A stretch of 64,000 nucleotides of DNA, taken from Dipteris shenzhenensis. Lineage: Eukaryota; Polypodiophyta; Polypodiopsida; Gleicheniales. The notes below the pieces were generated by a model. The model saw nothing but the letters and a program-made list of their open reading frames with translations. It was not told the DNA's origin and searched no databases. Both the position numbers and the translations under genes were made by a program. The stretch lies in NCBI GenBank assembly GCA_047967505.1, contig CM106538.1; one strand, 5' to 3'. Of the stretch, positions 36,101 through 45,200 are shown piece after piece. Each line of letters opens with the position of its first letter. Position 1 is the stretch's first letter.

Positions 36101-38648
36101 GGGCCTGCCGCAACCACGGTCTTCCGAGCAATAACGGGTATGACCCGCTAATATCCTCCATCCGGAGAATCACCGCAGCGATTTCGAACTTCACGCCGCA
36201 AACCTCCATTTTCAATCCACGGAGCAATCCTAATGGCTGCACTCTCCGTTGGTCTGCCATCCGAACGGCGAAGGGTGCTGATTCCCATTTTGTGATACCC
36301 AATGGCACCAGCATTTGTTCGGACAGGATGTTGACCCCAGACCCTCCGTCCAGCAACACCCCTCCCACACGGCTGTTCTCCAGTGTTACGGAAATTACCG
36401 GGACTGCTTCATCAAAAACAGGAGGCTGTACTTCCGCTTCAGGCTTTGCAGATCCGTCTGACGACACTTCCATTGTTACCGCTTCCATCTCCGACTCCAT
36501 CGCCCTGACTGGTTCCGTCAATTGTTTGATGAGAGAACTCCGGAAATTGGGTACCAATGCTAACAATTGCTCCATTGTCATGTGTATTTGCTGTTTCCGC
36601 AAATCCTGCCATAAATCATATGGTTCAACACCCTCCTCGCCGGTCATCAGGCTGTCCTTCTGACTGGTAGGTAGACAAGTCGCTTCTGGCTGCTCTCCTT
36701 GCAGGCGCCTTGCCACCTTCGCACCATTCTCCGTCACCGAGACTGCCTTGTCCGCGCTCGGCCTAGGTAACACCGTTGGGGTTTTCTGGACCCATTCACC
36801 GACCGTCGACCGCACCTTTTGTTGTGCCTGCCAGTCCAACGCCGTAGGTCTCCCCTTCTCTTGCTGGGCCTTGTATTCCCGCACCTTTTCCTGGGATCGT
36901 GTGACCACGAGCACATCTCCGCTCGCACTTCCTCCCACTTTGCCTTCAACAGGGACACCCGCCGGTACTTCCGGTACTTCTTCGGACGTCGGACTAGGCT
37001 CCTTGCTATCCTGTTGCTGACTGGCATCATCGCATTCGATAATCAGAACCGCATTCACTGCTGGTGTGGACTTGCCTTCTCCGGATCCCCGGGTTGCTTC
37101 CCTTTCCGCCTTGTGGCGCTTAAATAATTCGCAATCTACCTTTCGATGTCCGGGTTGATTGCAATAAAAACATAGGAACGTCCGTTCCCCTGCTGGTTCA
37201 TCTGCACCTGTTCTAGCCGTTCTCGGCCGCCAAGGTCTTTTCGCCGGTGCGGCTGGTACCGCGGCTGGTGCTGCGGCTGGTGCCGCAACTACCGCCGCCA
37301 CCGCTGGTGTCGGGGCTATTCGTGCGTTATAGCGGCAGATCTCCGTGGTATGCGTCGCTGTTTGGCAAATCGCACACCACCGCTCATTCAAACCGCATTC
37401 CTCTGCTAAGTGTCCTGCATTCCGGCACCGATTACACCAAGTATCCTTGCGAACTTTTGAAGAGGACCCTATTCCACTATCCCGGCTTTTGGCTCCGGCA
37501 GCAGATCCTTCCGGAAATGACTTCCCTGCCGCTTTTCCAGCCTTCCGCCTCATGGAACGTTTGTCCTCCTCCTCATCCGACTGATCCGACTCCTCCTCAT
37601 TATCGGTATCGGAGTCTCCCTCAGCCTCCTCATACTTCACTTTTCCTTTCCTTCCCTTGGAAGTAAACAGAACTTGTTCCGCCCTCACCGCTGCTTGGAC
37701 GACTTCTTCCAATGAAAGAGCTTCCAGATCCAACGATGCCAGGGACCTTTTCAATCCTTTATTCAGCCCCTCCATGAAGTAAGCATTTTGGATGGGGACT
37801 GCCGGGGTAGTTGCTGCATCGAGGCGGCGGATCAACGACCGAAACCTGGCCGCATACGCCTCCACTTCTTGGTTCTTCTGTTCCAGTTTCCCCAGTTTGG
37901 CCAGGACATGAACACGGGTCTTGTCCTCCCGAAACCGGAGCAAAAAGGCATCCCGCAGTAGATCAAACGTGGCGAAATGGGTAGCTCCATATTGCGCGAT
38001 CCATACTGCCGCCTGCTTCTGCAGTGTCGGGATGAAAGTCGCCATCTTCATAAGATCTGTCGCCTGCACTGGTGGAGCCGTATTCACCATCCATGCCATC
38101 TCAAATGACAGTATATGTGCATCCGCATCCTCCTTATCCCGTCCCGAAAACTTGGGGTACTTCACCGTCATCCTGGGTACCAGTGGTGGAATAGCCGCGC
38201 TACTTACCGCCGGAACTCCACCCCTGCCTCCGCCTCCACCACCTCCACCTCCCCTACCGGGATCTGGTGACGGACCTGGGGCTCCACTTCCTGCAGGCAC
38301 ACCACCCCTCCGTCTCCTGGGACTCGGTGGTGGGGAATTCCGCAACGGTGACGCTTCGTCTTCCGGAGGAGTACTTGTTAAATCGAACGGGCTACTGCGT
38401 CCAGAGGATTCGCCTTCCTCCTGAACACCGGAAACGACTGGACCTTCCTCTCCTGGGATCAGCGGAGGTGTGTCAGAGCGGCTACTACTCTCACTATCCG
38501 TGAAGAAGCCGAAGAGAAGATCACGTTGAGCCACATATCTGTCATGCCGTTCCTCGCGGGTTGTACGTGCCGATACTGGAGTTACAGGCTCCCGAGGCCA
38601 TTTCGGAGAGCGCGATGTTCCCCCTGGCTCACTCCCAGCGTCATTCAT
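30117..38648 (-). CDS. Gypsy gag-pol polyprotein with a C-terminal accessory region, 2843 aa
   Basis: A single frame starts at an ATG 106 nt inside the 5' LTR. In order: a Ser/Pro/Gly-rich N-terminus with a run of Gly (about 130-145); a gag capsid-like region (about 160-310, KYPKFSGRDKEDADAH); an acidic linker; three CCHC knuckles (about 403, 425 and 493); an aspartic protease site LLDGGSGVNI (about 765), with DGG where DTG or DSG is usual; reverse transcriptase (about 1050-1230) with FLDD at 1204-1207; RNase H (FVDASDVAIG, about 1350); integrase with an HHCC zinc finger (about 1560-1605), catalytic Asp near 1628 and 1694 and Glu near 1730; and a GPY-type module (GGPYWVVERY, about 1875). Integrase after RNase H fixes the Ty3/gypsy order. 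Residues from about 1920 to 2843 are extra, with a globular part, coiled coils (about 2375-2475 and 2630-2740) and an Ala/Pro-rich end. The usual gag-pol of this group is about 1400-1900 aa. The tail's role is unknown. Confidence 0.93.
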   Translation of the reverse strand: MNDAGSEPGGTSRSPKWPREPVTPVSARTTREERHDRYVAQRDLLFGFFTDSESSSRSDTPPLIPGEEGPVVSGVQEEGESSGRSSPFDLTSTPPEDEASPLRNSPPPSPRRRRGGVPAGSGAPGPSPDPGRGGGGGGGGGRGGVPAVSSAAIPPLVPRMTVKYPKFSGRDKEDADAHILSFEMAWMVNTAPPVQATDLMKMATFIPTLQKQAAVWIAQYGATHFATFDLLRDAFLLRFREDKTRVHVLAKLGKLEQKNQEVEAYAARFRSLIRRLDAATTPAVPIQNAYFMEGLNKGLKRSLASLDLEALSLEEVVQAAVRAEQVLFTSKGRKGKVKYEEAEGDSDTDNEEESDQSDEEEDKRSMRRKAGKAAGKSFPEGSAAGAKSRDSGIGSSSKVRKDTWCNRCRNAGHLAEECGLNERWCAICQTATHTTEICRYNARIAPTPAVAAVVAAPAAAPAAVPAAPAKRPWRPRTARTGADEPAGERTFLCFYCNQPGHRKVDCELFKRHKAEREATRGSGEGKSTPAVNAVLIIECDDASQQQDSKEPSPTSEEVPEVPAGVPVEGKVGGSASGDVLVVTRSQEKVREYKAQQEKGRPTALDWQAQQKVRSTVGEWVQKTPTVLPRPSADKAVSVTENGAKVARRLQGEQPEATCLPTSQKDSLMTGEEGVEPYDLWQDLRKQQIHMTMEQLLALVPNFRSSLIKQLTEPVRAMESEMEAVTMEVSSDGSAKPEAEVQPPVFDEAVPVISVTLENSRVGGVLLDGGSGVNILSEQMLVPLGITKWESAPFAVRMADQRRVQPLGLLRGLKMEVCGVKFEIAAVILRMEDISGSYPLLLGRPWLRQARVKQDWQSDRITIRKGKKKLKLSVHTKQGLRTPFRPTMAEGIHMMDGMGVEEEDDYFSRNMELVSLFEVDVVAVLKQYQHQIPSATQESSSSTKEPVEGSLPEGTGDMPDEAGVAEAERVFEQELRRSRRVKEDELLDLNLGTEEEPKNVRVSAKLDKGFRGKLETLLKSFKDVFAWDYTDLLGIDPKFYQHRINLQKDAIPVRQQRYRMNLNYAQRVKEELDRLLKVGFIYPVDRATWLSPIVIVPKKNLKLRVCVDYRKLNAATITDPFPLPFNDTMLDTVAGHEMYSFLDGFSGYNQVQMAPEDREKTAFITEWGAFVFLVMAFGLKNAPATFQRMVQEIFDDYLLIFMQVFLDDFSVFGSRKQHLEHLKKCLTRCREARLCLNPMKCAFAVGSGMLLGCIISAEGIAVDPAKVEAIRQAKVPGNGKQLGRFLGQVKWHSRMLRYLADVATPLYDQLNKVPVVWSPACDLAFRRLKLMLATAPVVQPPDWTKMFHVFVDASDVAIGSVLMQEATSKWFRPVYYASRRLSKAERNYSTTEREALGMIYSVTKFRHYLLGNRFTFHVDHSALLYLVHKPELTGKLARWMLLLQEFDFTVVHRPGSTHAVADYLLRLESGEDPMGVEDDFPDAQLFELEAVVPAAPKTWYDDMFHFVDTGQMRDGMSRDQRKRLALKSRDFRIIADQLYKQGLDGVLRRCVYPHEQEVILEEAHQGISGGHFAGEVTGRKVLQGGLWWPTLMGDAHRFVKRCDVCQRLGQPSGRDRMPHNPILALEPFMKWGLDFVGPFSPPARRTGNRYILVATDYCTKWVEARALKDNSAKAVARFLYEAIMTRYGCPVELVTDQGGHFLNAVLRELVTRHLIIHKKSTVYYPQANGQAESSNKVLLVILKKLVNENRTDWDEKLYSALWAFRTSYKVATGFTPFKLVYGVEAVVPMEFLVPSLRIAAAEKLGWDESVDRRIEQLDRLGEERFNSAYLAQVVQDRRKVWVDRHSKKKTFKRRDAVILFNTRMGPHPGKLKLRWGGPYWVVERYGDGTFRLGTLQGELLQKPVNGFRLRPYTGPMPPYPFPEIPPVKIISNAFVAISVEKPMMGAISTHVWYHSLYSEKRWEQSFVLRSEDAAMQSTESSKWGFYQDDGTLDRCMQTRSSPGHPKGNLEAKGGLFPTLCFPELFSLASQLLAAMVVFHLINPLPVGDEAVQSWLTRARLVEFAGLPWAMTPVHPLAQDILAQLARGRKVVVYGKTFTLCKELVAARLHLPVDGPCKVTKLTSSAMEAALGAGCKGEYNMKKLDASQKTCYKFIAEALWQKVKAELLGQAQFTYFQRAEQGKPVPWAKLMADRILEVAKKLLKPTATSRMGQVLFLLFGPDAEPVVPGSYVEVEESTDDASDKESKEVEPARSTTEGALTPRNQVTPVVPAVEVTAIVPAVVVPAEVPQGSQRSRPAVSATSSRMASLLKRKLALVPEGAMLKKTRPDAEALQGESSVHTREDSSGRQACQEETRVVPRGSGELQLSPSVETYDLVTARRLAERLLQCFQKGQLEENEARLRQENARLLERNQQLQEQLLQFQQMDARRQQDMEEARTAIVAQTQEHLRLTEQLTEKATTATARVQLLEAEVMAYRQPSSSTRMLDEALLLDLSEAFVAEMQGIFLDHQRQLQVELERACRSLDRRLARRDEDDPAGGGAGTSFLPPVSVTETAAQPEGGSSTSANTLGKQTAARPVDSSEGYVKRIAELEEALRRAKARGKRPEIAQVPAIKPRPQADAAAFLESADGESFDARHFLQLKEHVAVVQQQCDDARSQLLALKLARKEEHHQHEVEVKCLMADLLKIRATTAEQSTGAQTKELGRVMKRLDGVAKKADRTMRVTDLELALSEKTRLHEEELQQLRRTSHVERAAMLVDLRTACRYIHRMAAVAQQAGAAAPPFYGQLQIFVDTHALNPQQLPLLRPAQAAPAVQVPAPAAPAVPAAAAAAAAVADDDGGDVEDEP

Positions 38649-38739
38649 GCGCTAGTCCACGCACCGAGGAATCAGAGTATTACAGATGGGGAGCATCCAA
38701 CCTCTCTGGGGTATCCACCGCGACGAACATGGAAATCTT

Positions 38740-38751
38740 CCGTGGTCGCCA
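38740..38751 (-). other. Putative primer-binding site of the gypsy element
   Basis: On the - strand TGGCGACCACGG lies 3 nt inside the 5' LTR. It begins with TGG, as expected from pairing with a tRNA CCA end. I cannot name the tRNA with certainty. Confidence 0.55.
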
Positions 38752-38754
38752 AAG

Positions 38755-39238
38755 TGTTAGCCCTCTCTACTCTGAAGACTAACTCGAAACGCACTACTGC
38801 GACAGATTTACATGCGTAATCGAACTTCAGAACTGCGTATGAAAATTCATAGAGTAGAACAGTGATCGACAGAATCATTCATGATAAAACAATAAGATAG
38901 ATGCAATAGAATATCTGTATTACACTTCTCCGAGCAGTACAACACCGTACTCTCTGATACATAGCACTGATCCTTGCTCCGATCTTCATCAATGAGCCCC
39001 AATGAGCCCCCTGAATGATCGCTCTCTTCTCTCTTATCTAACCGGCACACATAACTCCTTCACGGTTGCCGTGACGGTTGCCGTGCCTATTCAGTTCTCC
39101 GCCTAGTCCTAGAACTTCCGTCTTTTCATATCTCACTATAAACTAGATACAACGTATTAATGATAAAGATCTAAGGACTAATGATCTAAGGACTCCCCCC
39201 CTAGTTCCTCTTTGCTGTTGCTGCTTTTGCCCTTAACA
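38755..39238 (-). repeat. 5' LTR of the gypsy element
   Basis: 484 bp, matching 29576-30059 with one visible mismatch near 39167. It is followed by CTCGA and then by array sequence (CACATGTGAGTTTAGGC). The element's promoter should lie within it; I could not assign a TATA box with confidence. Confidence 0.92.
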
Positions 39239-42200
39239 CTCGACACATGTGAGTTTAGGCTTCCCAATGCCATTGCTTAGGGCCTAATAAGAGATTGGCA
39301 CCACTGCCATTCTCCACTTGTACAAATGTTTACCCTACTATTCTAGGAGGGGTATTCCAGTGATCATAGGAGAGTGGTGTCCTATTCCATTCCACATGTG
39401 AGTTTGATGATCTCAGTGTCATTATGTAGTTGCTAGCATGAGATTGGCATCAATGCCATTCTCCGCTAGTGGTAATCTAGACATACTGAACCTATAGATT
39501 GACATTCCACTAATTTTATTGGTTACAGTAGGATAATGGCAAAAGTGCCAATGCACATGTGAGCTTAGGATTCCTTGTGCATATTTTCAGGTCATGGTAT
39601 GAGATTGGCACCACTGCCATTCTCCACTGATGGCATTCTCCACAGAGATTGACACAATTCCATATGATCTATACACATCGGAGACTGTGACCACTACATA
39701 GAAGAATGCACATTACCACTAGCAGAGAATGGTAGTAGGAGAATGGTAGTAGGATAATGGCAAAAGTGCCAATGCACATGTGAGTTTAAAATTCCTTGTG
39801 CATGTTTTCAGGTCATGGTATGAGATTGGCACCACCACCATTCTCCACTGGTGGCATTCTCCACAAATATTGACACAATTCCATATGATCTCTACACAGT
39901 GGAGACAGTGATCACTACATAGAAGAATGCACATTACCACTAGCGGAGAATGAAAGTAGGATAATAGCAAAAGTGCCAATGCACATGTGAGTTTAGGAAT
40001 CCTTGTGCATGTTTTCAGGTCATGGTATGAGATTGGCATCACTGCCATTCTCCACAAAGATTTGTGTCAATCTCTATGGAGAATACATAGAAAAATGCAT
40101 ATGTGAGTTTAGGCTTCTCAATGCCATTTCTTAGGGCCTAATAAGAGATTGGCACCACTACCATTCTCCACTTGTACAAATGTTTACCATACTATTCTAT
40201 GAGGGGTATTCCAGTGATCATAGGAGAGTGGTTGTCTGATTCGATTCCACATGTGAGTTTGATGATCTCAGTGATATTATGTAGTTGCCAGCATGATATT
40301 GGCATCACTGCTATTCTCCACTAGTGGTATTCTAGACAAACTAAACCTATAGATTGACATTCCACTAATTTTATTGGCTGCAGTAGGATAATGGCAAAAG
40401 TGCAAATGCACATCTGAGTTTAGGATTCCTTGTGCATGCTTTCAGGTCATGATATGAGATTGGCGCCACTGCCATTCTCCACTTGTACAAATGTTTACCC
40501 TACTATTTTAGGAGGGCTATTCCAGTGATCATAGGAGAGTGGTGTCCGATTCCAATCCACATGTGAGTTTGATGACCTCAGAGATTGAGACAATTCCATA
40601 TGATCTCTACACAGTGGAGACAGTGATCACTACATAGAAGAATCTACATGTGAGTTTAGGCTTCTCAATGCCATTTCTTAGGGCCTAATAAGAGATTGGC
40701 ACCACTACCATTCTCCACTTGTACAAATGTTTACCCTGCTATTCTAGGAGGGGTATTCCAGTGATCATAGGAGAGTGGTGTCTGATTCCAATCCACATGT
40801 GAGTTTGATGATCTCAGAGATTGACACAATTCCATATGATCTCTACACAGTGGAGACAGTGATCACTACATAGAAGAATGCACATGTGAGTTTAGGATTC
40901 CTTGTGCATGTTTTCAGGTCAAGGTATGAGATTAGCATCACTACCATTCTCCACTGGTGGTATTCTCCACAGAGATTAACACAATTCCATATGATCTCTA
41001 CATAGCGAAGACAATGATCACTACATAGAAGAATGCACGTGTGAGTTTAGGATTCCTTATGCATGTTTTCAGGTCATGGTATGAGATTGGCACCACTGCC
41101 ATTCTCCACTGGTGGCATTCTCCACAGAGATTGACACAAATCCATATGATCTCTACACATGTGAGTTTATGCTTCTCAATGCCATTTCTTAGGGCCTAAT
41201 AAGAGATTGGCACCACTCCCATTCTCCACTTGTACAAATGTTTACCCTACTATCCTAGGAGGGGTATTCCAATGATCATAGGATAGTGGTGTCCTGTTCC
41301 AGTCCACATGTGAGTTTGATGATCTCAGTGTCATTACGTAGTTGCCAGCATGAGATTGGCATCACTGCCATTCTCCGCTAGTGGTAATCTAGACAAACTG
41401 AACCTATAGATTAACATTTCACTAATTTTATTGGCTGCAATAGGATAATGGCAAAAGTGCCAATGCACATTTGAGTTTAGGATTCCTTGTGCATGTTTTT
41501 AGGTCATGGTATGAGATTGGCACCACTGCCATTCTCCACTGGTGGCATTCTCCACAGAGATTGACACAATTCCATATGATCTCTACACAGTGGAGACAGT
41601 GATCACTACATAGAAGAATGCACATGTGAGTTTAGGCTTCTCAATGCCATTTTGTAGGGCCCAATAAAAGATTGGCACCACTGCCATTCTCCGATTCCAA
41701 TCCAAACATGAGTTTGATGATCTCAATGTCAATATATAGTTGCCAGCATGAGATTGGCATCACTGCCATTCCCCACTAGTGTACTCTAGACAAACTAAAC
41801 CTATAGATTGATATTCTAGGGCCTAATAAGAGATTGACACAATTCTATATGATCTCTACACAGCGGAGACAGTGATCACTACATAGAAGAATGCACATGT
41901 GAGTTTAGGATTCCTTGTGCACCACAGCCATTCTCCACTGGTGGCATTCTATAATGGCAAAAGTGCCAATGCACATGTGAGTTTAGGATTCCTTGTGCAT
42001 GTTTTTAGGTCATGGTATGAGATTGGCACCACTACCATTCTCCACCAGTGGCATTCTCCACAGAGATTGACACAATTCCATATGATCTCTACACAGAGGA
42101 GACAGTGATCACTACATAGAAGAATGCACATGTGAGTTTAGGATTCCCTGTCCATGTTTTCAGGTCATGGTATGAGATTGGCACCACTGCCATTCTCCAC

Positions 42201-45200
42201 TGGTGGCATTCTCCAAAGAGATTGACACAAATCCATATGATCTCTGCACATGTGAGTTTATGCTTCTCAATGCCATTTCTTAGGGCCTAATAAGAGATTG
42301 GCACCACTGCCATTCTCCACTTGTACAAATGTTTACCCTACTATCCTAGGAGGGGTATTCCTGTGATCATAGGAGAGCGGTATCCTGTTCCATTCCACAT
42401 GTGAGTTTGATGATCTCAGTCTCATTATGTAGTTACCAACATGAGATTGGCATCACTGCCATTCTCCGCTAGTGGTAATCTAGACAAACTAGACTTATAG
42501 ATTAAGATTTCACTAATTTTATCGGCTGCAATGGATAATGGCAAAAGTGCCAATGCACATGTGAGTTTAGGATTCCTTGTGCATGTTTTCAGTTCATGGT
42601 ATGACATTGGCACCACTGCCATTCTCCACTAGTGGCATTCTCCACAGAGATTGACACAATTCCATATGATCTCTACAAGCAGAGACAGTGATCACTACAT
42701 AGAAGAATGCACATGTGAGTTTAGGCTTCTCAATGCCATTTCTTAGGGCCCATGAAGAGATTGGCACCACTGCCATTCTCCACTTGTACAAATGTTTACC
42801 CTACTATTCTAGGAGGGTATTCCAGTGATCATAGGAGAGTGGTGTTCGATTCCAATCCAAACGTGAGTTTGATGATCTCAATGTCATTATATAGTTGCCA
42901 GCATGAGATTGGCATCACTGCCATTCCCCACTAGTGTAGTCTAGACAAACTAAACCTATATATTTACATTCCAGGGCCTAATAAGAGATTGACACAATTC
43001 CATATGATTTCTACACAGCGGAGACAGTGATCACTACATAGAAGAATGCACATGTGAGTTTAGGATTCTCAATGCCATTTCTTAGGGCAAGCATGAGATT
43101 GGCATCACTGCCATTCTCCGCTAGTGGTAATCTAGACAAACTAAACATATAGATTGACATTCCACTAATTTTATTGGCTGCAGTAGGATAATGGAAAAAG
43201 TTTTAATGCACATGTGAGTTTAGGATTCCTTACGCATGTTTTCAGGTCATGGTATGAGATTAGCACCATTGCCATTCTCTACTGGTGGCATTCTCTTCAG
43301 AGATTGACGGAATTCCACATGATCTCTACATAGCAGTGACAGTGATCACTACATAGAAGAATGCACATTACCACTAGCGGAGAATGGGAGTAGGATAATG
43401 GCAAAAGTGCCAATGCACATGTGTGTTTAGGATTCCTTGTGCATGTTTTCAAGTCATGGTATGAGATTGGCACCACTGCCATTCTCCACTAGTGGCATTC
43501 TCCATAGAGATTAACACAATTCCATATGATCTCTACACAGTGGAGACAGTGATCACTACATAGAAGAATGCACATGTGAGTTAAGGCTTCTCAATGCCAT
43601 TTATTAGGGCCTAACAAGAGATTGGCACCACTGCCATTCTCCACTTGTACAAATGTTTACCCTACTATTCTAGGACTGGTATTCCAGTGATCATAGGAGA
43701 GTGGTGTCCGATTCAAATCCAAATGTGAGTTTGATGATCTCAATGTCATTATATAGTTGCCAGCATGGAATTGGCATCACAACCATTCCCCACTATGGTA
43801 GTCTAGACAAACTAAACCTATAGATTGACATTCCAGGGCCTAATAAGGGATTGACACAATTCCATATGATCTCTACACAGCGGAGACAGTGATCACTACA
43901 TAGAAGAATGCACATGTGAGTTTAGGATTGTCAATGCCATATTTTAGGGCAAGCATGAGATTGGCATCACTGCCATTCTCTGCTAGTGGTAATCTAGACA
44001 AACTAAACCTATAGATTGATGTTTACCCTACTATTCTAGGAGGGTTATTCCAGTGATCATAGGAGAGTGCTATCCAATTCCAATTTAAATGTGAGTTTGA
44101 TGATCTCAATGTCATTATATAGTTGCCAGCATGAGATTGGCATCACTGCCATTCCCCACTAGTAGTAGTCTAATTTTGTTGGCATTCTCCACAGAGATTG
44201 ACACAATTCCATATGATCTCTACATAGCGGAGACACTGATCACTACATAAAAGAATGCACATGTCAGTTTAGGCTTCCCAATGCCATTTCTTAGGGCCTA
44301 ATAAGAGATTGGCACCACTGCCATTCTCCACTTGTACAAATGTTCACCCTACTATTCTAGGAGGGGTATTCCAATGATCATAGGAGAGTGGTTTCCGATG
44401 CCACAATCCACATGTGAGTTTGATGATCTCAAAGATTGACACAATTCCATATGAGCTCTACACATTGGAGATAGTGATCACTACATCGAAGAATGCACAT
44501 GTGAGTTTAGGATTCCTTGTGCATGTTTTCAGGTCATGGTGTGAGATTGGCACCACTACCATTCTCCACTGGTGGCATTCTCCACAGAGATTGACACAGA
44601 TCCATATGATCTCTACACAGCGGAGACAGTGATCACTACATAGAAGAATGCACATGTGAGCTTAGGATTCCTTGTGCATGTTTTAAGGTCATGGTATGAG
44701 ATTGGCACCACTACCATTCTCCAATGGTGGCATTCTCCACAGAGATTGACACAATTCCATATGATCTCTACACATCAGAGACAGTGATCACTACATAGAA
44801 GAATGCATATGTGAGTTTAGGATTGCTTGTGCATGTTTTCAGGTCATTGTATGAGATTGGCACCACTACCATTCTCCACTGGTGGCATTCTCCACAGAGA
44901 GACACAATTCCATATGATCTCTACTTATCAGAGACAGTGATCACTACATAGAAGAATGCACATGTGAGTTTAGGATTCCTTGTGCATGTTTTCAAGTCAT
45001 GGTATGACATTGGCACCATTGCCATTCTCCATAGGTGGCATTCTCCACAGAGATTTACACAAATCCATATGATCTCTGCACATGTGAGTTTAGGCTTCCC
45101 AATGCCATTTCTTAGGGCCTAATAAGAGATTGGCACCACTACCATTCTCCACTTGTACAAATGTTTACCCTACTATTCTAGGAGGGGTATTCTAGTGATC

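Larger units (their letters stand above)
29576..39238 (-). mobile_element. Intact young Ty3/gypsy retrotransposon with an extra C-terminal tail
   Basis: The element is 9663 bp, reads on the - strand, and is bounded by 484-bp LTRs (29576-30059 and 38755-39238) with TGTTA...TAACA ends. It is flanked on both sides by the 5-bp target duplication CTCGA. The two LTRs appear identical except for one base (GATAATGATC against GATAAAGATC). One uninterrupted frame fills the interior. Its base composition is clearly GC-richer than the array around it. It has the structure of a recently inserted and possibly autonomous element. Confidence 0.95.

Noticed and set aside
38740-38751. Naming the exact tRNA that primes the gypsy element
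   Set aside because: TGGCGACCACGG has the right form, but I cannot match it to a specific tRNA without a search, so the tRNA is left unnamed.
30033-38819. Many + strand frames of 60-240 codons opposite the gypsy polyprotein
   Set aside because: They are complementary shadows of a GC-rich coding strand and show no recognisable domains. The - strand frame carries all expected gypsy motifs.
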